Source of the DNA: Calliopsis andreniformis
Lineage: Eukaryota > Arthropoda > Insecta > Hymenoptera > Andrenidae
DNA length: 64,000 bases
Direction of reading: 5' to 3'
Assembly (NCBI RefSeq): GCF_051401765.1
Contig: NW_027480494.1
Location: 992,001-1,056,000 of the forward strand
Shown here piece after piece: positions 11,881 to 24,090 of the stretch. How positions within the stretch are numbered: the stretch's first letter is position 1; every line of letters begins with the position of its first letter. Below the pieces are notes generated by a model. It was not told where the DNA came from and ran no database searches. It was given only the letters and a program-made list of their open reading frames with translations. The position numbers and the translations under genes are program-made.

Positions 11881-14674
11881 ACACATAGGCACAGCCATAG
11901 CAGCCATAATCATAGCCATAGCCATAGCAGCCATAGCCATGGCCATAGTAGCCAAAGCCATAGCCATAGCAGCCATATCCGCAGACATAGCCATAGCAGC
12001 CATAGCCATAGCCACAGCCATAGCCATTGCCATAGCAGCCATAGCCATAGCCATAGCAGCCATAGCCATAGGCATAGCAGCCATAGCCATAGCCATAGCA
12101 GCCATAGCCATAGCCATAGCAGTCATAGCTATAGCCATAGCCATAGCAGCCATAGCCATAGCCATAGCCATAGCAGCCACAGCCATAGCCATAGCAGCCA
12201 TAGCCATAGCCATACCCATAGCAGCCATAGACATAGCCATAGCCGTCATAGCCATAGCCACAGCCATAGCAGCCATAGCCATAGCCATAGCCATAGCAGC
12301 CATAGCCATAGCCATAGCAGCCATAGCAATAGCCATAGCAGCCATAACCACAGCCATAGCAGCCATAGCCATAGCCATAGCAGCCATAGCCATAGCCATA
12401 GCAGCCAGAGCCAGAGCCACAGCAGCCGTAGACATAGCCATAGCCTTGGCAGCCATAGCCATAGCCATAGCCATAGCAGCCATAGCCATAGCCATAGCAG
12501 CCATAGCAATAGCCATAGCAGTCATAACCACAGCCATAGCAGCCATAGCCATAGCCATAGCAGCCATAGCCATAGCCATAGCAGTTATAGCCATAGACAT
12601 AGCAGCCATAGGCATACCCATAGCAGACGGAGCCAGAGCCACAGCAGCCGTAGACATAGCCATAGCCTTAGCAGCCATAGCCATAGCCATAGCCATAGCA
12701 GCCATAGCCATAGCCATAGCAGCCATACCAATGGCCATAGTAGCCAAAGCCGTAGCCATAGCAGCCATAGCCATAGCCATATCCATAGCGGCCATAGCCA
12801 TAGCCATAGCAGTCATAGCCATAGCCATAGCCATAGCAGCCATGGCCATAGCCATAGCCATAGCAGCCATAGCCATAGCCATAGCAGCCATAGCCATAGC
12901 CATAGCAGACATAGCCACAGCCATAGCAGCCATAGCCATAGCCATAGCTGCCATAGGCATAGCCATACCCATAGCAGCCATAGACATAGCCATAGCAGTC
13001 ATAGCCATAGCCATAGCCATAGCAGCCATAGCCATAGCGATAGCCATAGCAGCCATAGCCATAGCCATAGCAGCCATAGCAATAGCCATAGCAGCCATAA
13101 CCACGGCCATAGCAGCCATAGCCATAGCCATAGCAGCCATAGCCATAGCCATAGCAGTTATAGCCATAGACATAGCCATAGCAGCCATAGCCATAGCCGT
13201 AGCCATAGCAGACATAGCCATAGCCATAGCAGCCATAGCCATAGCCAAACCCATAGCAGCCATAGCCATAGCCATAGCAGTCATGGCCATAGCCATAGAC
13301 AAAGCAGCCATAGCCATAGCCACAGCCATAGCAGCCATAGCCATAACCATAGCAGCCATAGCCATAGCCATAGCAGACATAACCACAGCCACAGCAGCCA
13401 TAGCCATAGCCATAGCAGCCATAGCCATAGCCATAGCAGCCAGAGCCAGAGCCACAGCAGCCGTAGACATAGCCATAGCCTTAGGGGCCATAGACATAAC
13501 CATAGCCATAGCAGCCATAGAAATAACCATAGCCGCCATAGCCATGGCCATAGTATCCAAAACCATAGCCATAGCAGCCATAGCCAAAGACATAGCCATA
13601 GCAGCCATAGCCATAGCCATAGCCATAGCCGTAGCAGCCATAGCCATAGCCATAGCAGACATAGCCATAGCCATAGCCATAGCAGCCGTATCCATAGCCA
13701 TAGTAGCCATAGTCATAGACATAGCAGCCACAGTCGCCATAGCCATAACCATAGCAGCCATAGCCATAGCCATAGCAGACATAGCCATAGCCATAGCCAT
13801 AGCAGCCGTATCCATAGCCATAGTAGCCATAGCCATAGCCATAGCAGCCATAGCCGCCATAGCCATAGCCATAGCAGCCATAGCCATAGCCATTGCAGCC
13901 ATAGCCATAGCCACAGCAGCCATAGCCATAGCCATACCCATAGCAGCCATAGCCATAGCCATAGCAGCCATAGCCATCGCCATAGCCTTAGCAGCAACAG
14001 CCATAGTCATAGCCATAGCCATAGGAGCTATAGCCATAGCCATAGCCATAGCAGCCAGAGCCATAGCAGCCAGAGCCAGAGCCACAGCAGCCGTAGACAT
14101 AGCCATAGCCTTAGCAGCCATAGACATAATCATAGCCATAGCAGCCATAGCCATAGCCACAGCAGCCACAGCCATGGCCATAGTAGCCAAAGCCATAGCC
14201 ATGGCCATAGTAGCCAAAGCCATAGCCATTGCAGCCATAGCCATAGACATAGCCATAGCCGCCAAAACCATAGACGTAGCCATAGCCATAGCAGCCATAG
14301 CCATAGCCATAGCAGCCATACCAATGGCCATAGTAGCCAAAGCCGTAGCCATAGCAGCCATAGCCATAGCCATATCCATAGCGGCCATAGCCATAGCCAT
14401 AGCAGTCATAGCCATAGCCATAGCCATAACAGCCATAGCCATAGCCATAGCCATAGCCATAGCAGCCATAGCCATAGCCATAGCAGCCATAGCCATAGCC
14501 ATAGCAGACATAGCCACAGCCATAGCAGCCATAGCCATAGCCATAGCTGCCATAGGCATAGCCATACCCATAGCAGCCATAGACATAGCCATAGCAGTCA
14601 TAGCCATAGCCATAGCCATAGCAGCCATAGCCATAGCCATAGCTGCCATAGGCATAGCCATACCCATAGCAGCC

Positions 14675-15205
14675 ATTGACATAGCCATAGCAGTCATAGC
14701 CATAGCCATAGCCATAACAGCCATAGCCATAGCCATAGCCATAGCAGCCATAGCCACAGCCATAGCAGCCATAGCAATAGCCATAGCCATAGCCATAGCC
14801 ATAGCAGCCATAGCCATAGCCATAGCAGCCATAGCCATAGCCATAGCAGACATAGCCAAACCCATAGCAGCCATAGCCATAGCCATAGCAGTCATGGCCA
14901 TAGCCATAGACAAAGCAGCCATAGCCATAGCCACAGCCACAGCAGCCATAGCCATAACCGTAGCTGCCATAGCCATAGCCATAGCAGACATAACCACAGC
15001 CACAGCAGCCATAGCCATAGCCATAGCAGCCATAGCCGTAACCATAGCTATAGTAGCCATAGCCATAGCAGCCATAGCGATATCCATAGCAGCCAGAGCC
15101 AGAGCCACAGCAGCCGTAGACATAGCCATAGCAGCCATAGCCATAGCCATAGCAGCCATAGCCATAGCCATAGCTGACATGGTCATAACCATAGCCATAG
15201 CAGCC
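14675..15205 (+). repeat. 531-bp tandem duplication, copy 1
   Basis: The unit starts at CATTGACATAGCC (ATTGAC at 14675) and includes markers CATAGCCAAACCC, CATAACCGTAGCTGCC, CATAGCTATAGTAGCC and CATGGTCATAACC (TGGTCATAACC at 15180). The second copy begins at 15206 and repeats the same markers 531 bp later. Confidence 0.93.
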
Positions 15206-15736
15206 ATTGACATAGCCATAGCAGTCATAGCCATAGCCATAGCCATAACAGCCATAGCCATAGCCATAGCCATAGCAGCCATAGCCATAGCCATAGCAGC
15301 CATAGCAATAGCCATAGCCATAGCCATAGCCATAGCAGCCATAGCCATAGCCATAGCAGCCATAGCCATAGCCATAGCAGACATAGCCAAACCCATAGCA
15401 GCCATAGCCATAGCCATAGCAGTCATGGCCATAGCCATAGACAAAGCAGCCATAGCCATAGCCACAGCCACAGCAGCCATAGCCATAACCGTAGCTGCCA
15501 TAGCCATAGCCATAGCAGACATAACCACAGCCACAGCAGCCATAGCCATAGCCATAGCAGCCATAGCCGTAACCATAGCTATAGTAGCCATAGCCATAGC
15601 AGCCATAGCCATATCCATAGCAGCCAGAGCCAGAGCCACAGCAGCCGTAGACATAGCCATAGCAGCCATAGCCATAGCCATAGCAGCCATAGCCATAGCC
15701 ATAGCTGACATGGTCATAACCATAGCCATAGCAGCC
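15206..15736 (+). repeat. 531-bp tandem duplication, copy 2
   Basis: Direct copy of the preceding 531 bp, with TGGTCATAACC at 15711. A few substitutions differ, for example ATATCC preceded by GCC here and by GCG in copy 1. The corresponding place in the 24-27.5 kb segment has a single copy. Confidence 0.93.
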
Positions 15737-15889
15737 ATAGCCATAGCCATAGCAGCCATAGTCGTAGCCATAGCAGCCATAGGCATAGCCATTGCAGCCA
15801 TAGCCATAGCCATAGCAGCCATAGCGATAGCCGTAGCAGCCGTAGGCATAGCCATAGCAGCCATAGCTATATCCATAGCAGACACACAC

Positions 15890-17340
15890 ATAGCCACAGC
15901 CATAGCAGCCATAATCATAGCCATAGCCATAGCAGCCATAGCCATTGCCATAGTAGCCAAAGCCATAGCCATAGCAGCCATATCCGTAGACATAGCCATA
16001 GCAGCCATAGCCATAGCCACAGCCATAGCCATTGCCATAGCAGCCATAGCCATAGCCATAGCAGCCATAGCCATAGGCATAGCAGCCATAGCCATAGCCA
16101 TAGCAGCCATAGCCATAGCCATAGCAGTCATAGTTATAGCCATAGCCATAGCAGCCATAGCCATAGCCATAGCCATAGCAGCCACAGTCATAGCCATAGC
16201 AGCCATAGCCATAGCCATACCCATAGCAGCCATAGACATAGCCATAGCCGTCATAGCCATAGCCACAGCCATAGCAGCCATAGCCATAGCCGTAGCCATA
16301 GCAGCCATAGCCATAGCCATGGCAGCCATAGCAATAGCCATAGCAGCCATAACCACAGCCATAGCAGCCATAGCCATAGCCATAGCAGCCATAGCCATAG
16401 CCATAGCAGCCAGAGCCAGAGCCACAGCAGCCATAGACATAGCCATAGCCTTGGCAGCCATAGCCATAGCCATAGCCATAGCAGCCATAGCCATTGCCAT
16501 AGCAGCCATAACCACAGCCATAGCAGCCCTAGCCATAGCCATAGCAGCCATAGCCATAGCCATAGCAGTTATAGCCATAGACATAGCAGCCATAGGCACA
16601 CCCATAGCAGCCGGAGCCAGAGCCACAGCAGCCGTAGACATAGCCATAGCCTTAGCAGCCATAGCCATAGCCATAGCCATAGCAGCCATAGCCATAGCCA
16701 TAGCAGCCATAGCCATAGCCATAGCAGTTATAGCCATAGACATAGCCATAGCAGCCATAGCCATAGCCATAGCCATAGCAGACATAGCCATAGCCATAGC
16801 AGCCATAGCCATAGCCATAGCCATAGCAGCCATGGCCATAGCCATAGCCATAGCAGCCATAGCCATAGCCATAGCAGCCATAGGCATAGCCATACCCATA
16901 GCAGCCATAGACATAGCCATAGCAGTCATAGCCATAGCCATAGCGGCCATAGTCATAGCCATAGCAGTCATAGCCATAGCCATAGCCATAGCAGCCATGG
17001 CCATAGCCATGGCCATAGCAGCCATAGCCATAGCCATAGCAGCCATAGCCATAGCCATAGCAGACATAGCCACAGCCATAGCAGCCATAGCCATAGCCAT
17101 AGCTGCCATAGGCATAGCCATACCCATAGCAGCCATAGACATAGCCATAGCAGTCATAGCCATAGCCATAGCCATAGCAGCCATAGCCATAGCCATAGCA
17201 GCCATAGCCATAGCCATAGCAGTTATAGCCATAGACATAGCCATAGCAGCCATAGCCATAGCCATAGCCATAGCAGACATAGCCATAGCCATAGCAGCCA
17301 TAGCCATAGCCAAACCCATAGCAGCCATAGCCATAGCCAT
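15890..17340 (+). repeat. Satellite mosaic between the 12-kb segment and the triplication
   Basis: Ordinary modules follow the type A landmark at 15889. The variant GGCACACCC at about 16593 is shared with 27831, an offset of 11238 bp, so part of this stretch belongs to the same 11-12 kb long-range duplication. The rest holds the CATAGTCATAGCC and CATGGCCATAGCC variants near 16950 and 17000. No gene is seen. Confidence 0.8.
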
Positions 17341-18588
17341 AGCAGTCATGGCCATAGCCATAGACAAAGCAGCCATAGCCATAGCCACAGCCATAGCAGC
17401 CATAGCCATAGCCATAGCAGCCATAGCCATAGCCATAGCAGACATAACCACAGCCACAGCAGCCATAGCCATAGCCATAGCAGCCATAGCCATAGCCATA
17501 GCAGCCAGAGCCAGAGCCACAGCAGCCGTAGACATAGCCATAGCCTTAGGGGCCATAGACATAACCATAGCCATAGCAGCCATAGCTATAGCCATCTCTG
17601 CCATAGCGATGGCCATGGTAGCCAAAGCCATAGCCATAACAGCCATAGGCATAGACATAGCCATAGCCATAGCAGTCATAGCCATAGCCATAGCCATAGC
17701 AGCCATGGCCATAGCCATAGCCATAGCAGCCATAGCCATAGCCATAGCAGCCATAGCCATAGCCATAGCAGACATAGCCACAGCCATAGCAGCCATAGCC
17801 ATAGCCATAGCTGCCATAGGCATAGCCATACCCATAGCAGCCATAGACATAGCCATAGCAGTCATAGCCATAGCCATAGCCATAGCAGCCATAGCCATAG
17901 CGATAGCCATAGCAGCCATAGCCATAGCCATAGCAGCCATAGCAATAGCCATAGCAGCCATAACCACAGCCATAGTAGCCATAGCCATAGCCATAGCAGC
18001 CATAGCCATAGCCATAGCAGTTATAGCCATAGACATAGCCATAGCAGCCATAGCCATAGCCATAGCCATAGCCATAGCCATAGCAGCCATAGCGATAGCC
18101 GTAGCAGCCGTAGGCATAGCCATAGCAGCCATAGCTATATCCATAGCAGACACACACATAGCCACAGCCATAGCAGCCATAATCATAGCCATAGCCATAG
18201 CAGCCATAGCCATGGCCATAGTAGCCAAAGCCATAGCCATAGCAGCCATATCCGTAGACATAGCCATAGCAGCCATAGCCATGGCCACAGCCATAGCCAT
18301 TGCCATAGCAGCCATAGCCATAGCCATAGCAGCCATAGCCATAGGCATAGCAGCCATAGCCATAGCCATAGCAGCCATAGCCATAGCCATAGCAGTCATA
18401 GTTATAGCCATAGCCATAGCAGCCATAGCCATAGCCATAGCCATAGCAGCCACAGTCATAGCCATAGCAGCCATAGCCATAGCCATACCCATAGCAGCCA
18501 TAGACATAGCCATAGCCGTCATAGCCATAGCCACAGCCATAGCAGCCATAGCCATAGCCGTAGCCATAGCAGCCATAGCCATAGCCAT
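17341..18588 (+). repeat. 1.2-kb triplication, copy 1 (1248 bp)
   Basis: Three successive segments share the private cluster CATCTCTGCCATAGCGATGG, at 17593, 18841 and 20011, giving steps of 1248 and 1170 bp. Copy 1 also carries the type A landmark at 18157. The cluster differs from the usual CATAGCTGCCATAGCCATGG by three substitutions within 11 bases, two of them adjacent. Confidence 0.88.
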
Positions 18589-19935
18589 AGCAGTCATCGC
18601 CATAGCCATAGACAAAGCAGCCATAGCCATAGCCACAGCCATAGCAGCCATAGCCATAGCCATAGCAGCCATAGCCATAGCCATAGCAGACATAACCACA
18701 GCCACAGCAGCCATAGCCATAGCCATAGCAGCCATAGCCATAGCCATAGCAGCCAGAGCCAGAGCCACAGCAGCCGTAGACATAGCCATAGCCTTAGGGG
18801 CCATAGACATAACCATAGCCATAGCAGCCATAGCTATAGCCATCTCTGCCATAGCGATGGCCATGGTAGCCAAAGCCATAGCCATAACAGCCATAGGCAT
18901 AGACATAGCCATAGCCATAGCAGTCATAGCCATAGCCATAGCCATAGCAGCCATGGCCATAGCCATAGCCATAGCAGCCATAGCCATAGCCATAGCAGCC
19001 ATAGCCATAGCCATAGCAGACATAGCCACAGCCATAGCAGCCATAGCCATAGCCATAGCTGCCATAGGCATAGCCATACCCATAGCAGCCATAGACATAG
19101 CCATAGCAGTCATAGCCATAGCCATAGCCATAGCAGCCATAGCCATAGCGATAGCCATAGCAGCCATAGCAATAGCCATAGCAGCCATAACCACAGCCAT
19201 AGTAGCCATAGCCATAGCCATAGCAGCCATAGCCATAGCCATAGCAGTCATAGTTATAGCCATAGCCATAGCAGCCATAGCCATAGCCATAGCCATAGCA
19301 GCCACAGTCATAGCCATAGCAGCCATAGCCATAGCCATACCCATAGCAGCCATAGACATAGCCATAGCCGTCATAGCCATAGCCACAGCCATAGCAGCCA
19401 TAGCCATAGCCGTAGCCATAGCAGCCATAGCCATAGCCATGGCAGCCATAGCAATAGCCATAGCAGCCATAACCACAGCCATAGCAGCCATAGCCATAGC
19501 CATAGCAGCCATAGCCATAGCCATAGCAGCCAGAGCCAGAGCCACAGCAGCCATAGACATAGCCATAGCCTTGGCAGCCATAGCCATAGCCATAGCCATA
19601 GCAGCCATAGCCATTGCCATAGCAGCCAGAGCCATAGCCATAGCAGCCATACCAATGGCCATAGTAGCCAAAGCCGTAGCCATAGCAGCCATAGCCATAG
19701 CCATATCCATAGCGGCCATAGTCATAGCCATAGCAGTCATAGCCATAGCCATAGCCATAGCAGCCATGGCCATAGCCATAGCCATAGCAGCCATAGCCAT
19801 AGCCATAGCAGCCATAGCCATAGCCATAGCAGACATAGCCACAGCCATAGCAGCCATAGCCATAGCCATAGCTGCCATAGGCATAGCCATACCCATAGCA
19901 GCCATAGTCATAGCCATAGCAGTCATAGCCATAGC
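18589..19935 (+). repeat. 1.2-kb triplication, copy 2
   Basis: Repeats the modules of copy 1, including the shared CATCTCTG cluster at 18841, the CAGAGCC block ending near 18780 and the CATAGTAGCC variant near 19200. After about 19240 it follows the 16.1-16.5 kb region instead (CATAGTTATAGCC, CAGCCACAGTCATAGCC), so this copy is a composite. Confidence 0.82.
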
Positions 19936-20411
19936 CACAGCAGCCGTAGACATAGCCATAGCCTTAGGGGCCATAGACATAACCATAGCCATAGCAGCCA
20001 TAGCTATAGCCATCTCTGCCATAGCGATGGCCATGGTAGCCAAAGCCATAGCCATAACAGCCATAGGCATAGACATAGCCATAGCCATAGCAGTCATAGC
20101 CATAGCCATAGCCATAGCAGCCATGGCCATAGCCATAGCCATAGCAGCCATAGCCATAGCCATAGCAGCCATAGCCATAGCCATAGCAGACATAGCCACA
20201 GCCATAGCAGCCATAGCCATAGCCATAGCTGCCATAGGCATAGCCATACCCATAGCAGCCATAGACATAGCCATAGCAGTCATAGCCATAGCCATAGCCA
20301 TAGCAGCCATAGCCATAGCGATAGCCATAGCAGCCATAGCCATAGCCATAGCAGCCATAGCAATAGCCATAGCAGCCATAACCACAGCCATAGTAGCCAT
20401 AGCCATAGCCA
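19936..20411 (+). repeat. 1.2-kb triplication, copy 3 (truncated)
   Basis: Starts at CACAGCAGCCGTAGAC (19936, matching 18766 and 17518), contains CATCTCTG at 20011, and ends near CATAGTAGCC at about 20395. It has one extra 21-bp unit relative to copy 2 in the stretch near 20340. Confidence 0.85.
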
Positions 20412-23400
20412 TAGCAGCCATAGCCGTAGCCATAGCAGCTATAGCCATAGACATAGCCATAGCAGCCATAGCCATAGCCATAGCCATAGCAGACATAGCC
20501 ATAGCCATAGCAGCCATAGCCATAGCCAAACCCATAGCAGCCATAGCCATAGCCATAGCAGTCATGGCCATAGCCATAGACAAAGCAGCCATAGCCATAG
20601 CCACAGCCATAGCAGCCATAGCCATAACCATAGCAGCCATAGCCATAGCCATAGCAGACATAACCACAGCCACAGCAGCCATAGCCATAGCCATAGCAGC
20701 CATAGCCATAGCCATAGCAGCCAGAGCCAGAGCCAGAGCCACAGCAGCCGTAGACATTTCCATAGCCTTAGGGGCGATAGACATAACCATAGCCATAGCA
20801 GCCATAGAAATAGCCATAGCCGCCATAGCCATGGCCATAGTATCCAAAACCATAGCCATAGCAGCCATAGCCAAAGACATAGCCATAGCAGCCATAGCCA
20901 TAGCCACAGTAGCCATAGCCATAGCCATAGCAGCCATAGCCGCCATAGCCATAGCCATAGCAGCCATAGCCATAGCCATTGCAGCCATAGCCATAGCCAC
21001 AGCAGCCATAGCCATAGCCATACCCATAGCAGCCATAGCCATAGCCATAGCAGCCATAGCCATCGCCATAGCCTTAGCAGCAATAGCCATAGTCATAGCC
21101 ATAGCCATAGGAGCTATAGCCATAGCCATAGCCATAGCAGCCAGAGCCATAGCAGCCAGAGCCAGAGCCACAGCAGCCGTAGACATAGCCATAGCCTTAG
21201 CAGCCATAGACATAATCATAGCCATAGCAGCCATAGCCATAGCCACAGCAGCCACAGCCATGGCCATAGTAGCCAAAGCCATAGCCATGGCCATAGTAGC
21301 CAAAGCCTTAGCCATTGCAGCCATAGCCATAGACATAGCCATAGCCTTAGCAGCCATAGCCATAACCATAGCTATAGCAGCCATAGACATAGCAGCCATA
21401 GCCATAGCCATAGCAGCCAGAGCCAGAGCCACAGCAGCGGTAGACATAGCCATAGCCTTAGGGGCCATAGACATAACCATAGCCATAGCAGCCATAGAAA
21501 TAGCCATAGCCGCCACAGCCATGGCCATTGTATCCAAAACCATAGCCATAGCAGCCATAGCCAAAGACATAGCCATAGCAGCCGTATCCATAGCCATAGT
21601 AGCCATAGCCATAGCCATAGCAGCCATAGCCGCCATAGCCATAGCCATAGCAGCCATAGCCATAGCCATTGCAGCCATAGCCATAGCCATAGCAGCCACA
21701 GCCGTAGCCATAGCAGCCATAGCCATAGCCATAGCAGCCATAGTAGACATAGCCATAGCCATAGCAGCCATAGCCGTAGCCATAGCAGCCATAGCCATAG
21801 CCAATGCAGCCATAACCATAGCCATAGCATCCATAGCGATAGCCATAGCAGCCGTAGGCAGAGCCATAGCAACCATAGCTATATCCATAGCAGACACACA
21901 CATAGCCACAGCCATAGCAGCCATAATCATAGCCATAGCCATAGCAGCCAGTGCCATAGCCATAGCCATAGCAGCTGTAGCCATTGCCAAAGCGGCCATA
22001 GCCATAGCCACAGCAGCCTTAGCCATAGCCATAGCCATAGCAGACATAGCCATAGCCATAGCCATAGCAGCCTTGGCCATAGCCATAGTCATAGCAGACA
22101 TAGCCATAGCCATAGCCATAGCAGCCATAGCCATAGCCATAGCAGCCGTAGCCATAGCAGCCGCAGCCATAGCCATAGCCATAGCAGCCATTGCCATAGC
22201 CATTGCAGCCATAACCACAGCCATAGCAGCCATAGCCATAGCCATAGCAGCCATAGGCATATCCATAGCAGCGGGAGCCAGAGCCGCAGCAGCCGTAGAC
22301 ATAGCCATATCCTTAGCAGCCATAGACATAACCATAGCCATAGCAGCCATAGCCATAGACATAGACATAGCCATAGCAGCCATAGCCATAGCCGTAGCAG
22401 CCATAGCCATAGCCATAGCAGCCGTAGCAGCCATAGCGATAGCCATAGCAGCCATAGGCATACCCATAGCAGCCGGAGCCAGAGCCACAGCAGCCGTAGA
22501 CATAGCCATAGCCTTAGCATTCATTGCCATAACCATAGCCATAGCAGCCATAACCATAGCCATAGCAGCCATAGCGATAGCCATAGCAGCCATAGCCATA
22601 GCCATAGCAGTCATAGCCATAGCCATAGCCATAACAGCCATAGCCATAGCAGCCATAGCCATAGCCATAGCCATAGCCGTAGCAGCCATAGGCATAGCCT
22701 TAGCAGCCATAGCCATAGCCATAGCAGCCATAGCCATAGCCAGAGCAGTCATAGCCACAGCCATAGCAGTCATGGCCATAGCCATAGCAGCCATAGGCAT
22801 AGCCATACCCATAGCAGCCATAGCCATAGCCATAGCAGTCATAGCTATAGCCATAGCCATAGCAGCCATAGCCATAGCCATAGCCATAGCAGCCATAGCC
22901 ATAGCCATAGCTGCCATAGCCATAGCCATACCCATAGCAGCCATAGCCATAGCCATAGCCGTCATAGCCATAGCCACAGCCATAGCAGCCATAGCCATAG
23001 CCATAGCCATAGCAGCCATAGCCATAGCCATAGCAGCCATAGCAATAGCCATAGCAGCCATAACCACAGCCATAGCAGCAATAGCCATAGCCATAGCAGC
23101 CATAGCCATAGCCATAGCAGCCAGAGCCAGAGCCACAGCAGCCGTAGACGTAGCCATAGCCTTGGCAGCCATAGACATAACCATGGCCATAGCAGCCATA
23201 GCCATAGCCATAGCAGCCATAGCCATAGCCATAGCAGCCATACCAATGGCCATAGTAGCCAAAGCCGTAGCCATAGCAGCCATAGCCATAGCCATATCCA
23301 TAGCGGCCATAGCCATAGCCATAGCAGTCATAGCCATAGCCATAGCCATAGCAGCCATGGCCATAGCCATAGCCATAGCAGCCATAGCCATAGCCATAGC

Positions 23401-24090
23401 AGCCATAGCCATAGCCATAGCAGACATAGCCACAGCCATAGCAGCCATAGCCATAGCCATAGCTGCCATAGGCATAGCCATACCCATAGCAGCCATTGAC
23501 ATAGCCATAGCAGTCATAGCCATAGCCATAGCCATAACAGCCATAGCCATAGCCATAGCCATAGCAGCCATAGCCATAGCCATAGCAGCCATAGCAATAG
23601 CCATAGCAGCCATAACCACAGCCATAGCAGCCATAGCCATAGCCATAGCAGCCATAGTCATAGCCACAGCCACAGCAGCCATAGCCATAACCGTAGCAGC
23701 CATAGCCATAGCCATAGCAGACATAACCACAGCCACAGCAGCCATAGCCATAGCCGTAGCAGCCATAGCCGTAACCATAGCTATAGTAGCCATAGCCATA
23801 GCAGCCATAGCCATATCCATAGCAGCCAGAGCCAGAGCCACAGCAGCCGTAGACATAGCCATAGCAGCCATAGCCATAGCCATAGCAGCCATAGCCATAG
23901 CCATAGCTGACATAGTCATAACCATAGCCATAGCAGCCATAGCCATAGCCATAGCAGCCATAGTCGTAGCCATAGCAGCCATAGCCATAGCCATTGCAGC
24001 CATAGCCATAGCCATAGCAGCCATAGCGATAGCCGTAGCAGCCGTAGGCATAGCCATAGCAGCCATAGCTATATCCATAGCAGACACACA
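20412..24090 (+). repeat. Satellite mosaic with type B landmark at 21901
   Basis: Contains modules shared with 28.6-29.9 kb at an offset of about 8.6 kb (20562 versus 29165). The type B landmark is at 21891-21901 and its downstream block AGCTGTAGCCATTGCC at about 21971. The CAGCGGGAGCCAGAGCCGC block is near 22271. Near 20720 there is an extra CAGAGCC hexamer (three in a row) and a CATTTCC variant found nowhere else that I noticed. The stretch 22.7-24.1 kb resembles 34.9-35.4 kb. No gene is seen. Confidence 0.82.

Larger units (their letters stand above)
11884..15889 (+). repeat. About 12-kb-offset duplicated segment, left copy
   Basis: The interval between the landmarks at 11884 and 15889 recurs between those at 24091 and 27525. 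The offset is 12207 bp at the left landmark and 12125 bp around 13997/26122. It is 11636 bp at the right landmark. The last change (489 bp) is fully explained by a 531-bp duplication present only here minus a 42-bp duplication present only in the right copy. Another net 81 bp is missing from the right copy near 24.5 kb, where the CAGAGCC-rich block is absent. Confidence 0.85.
14111..15889 (-). other. Longest Tyr-Gly-Cys open frame (592 codons), likely by-product
   Basis: The - strand frame TAT GGC TAT GGC TGC TAT GGC gives the heptad YGYGCYG. Open stretches usually begin at the ACACACACAT landmark, read as MCVCYGYSYGCYGY. This is the longest of many (others end at 24091, 27525, 37512, 51765, 56019 and 61881). 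The composition superficially resembles high-glycine/tyrosine keratin-associated proteins of mammals, which are short single-exon genes. Here the frame is closed wherever CATAGC has mutated to CTTAGC (TAT to TAA), and such variants are common, so the frame is not protected. Its length here partly reflects the internal 531-bp duplication. I regard it as a chance product of the repeat. Confidence 0.8.
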
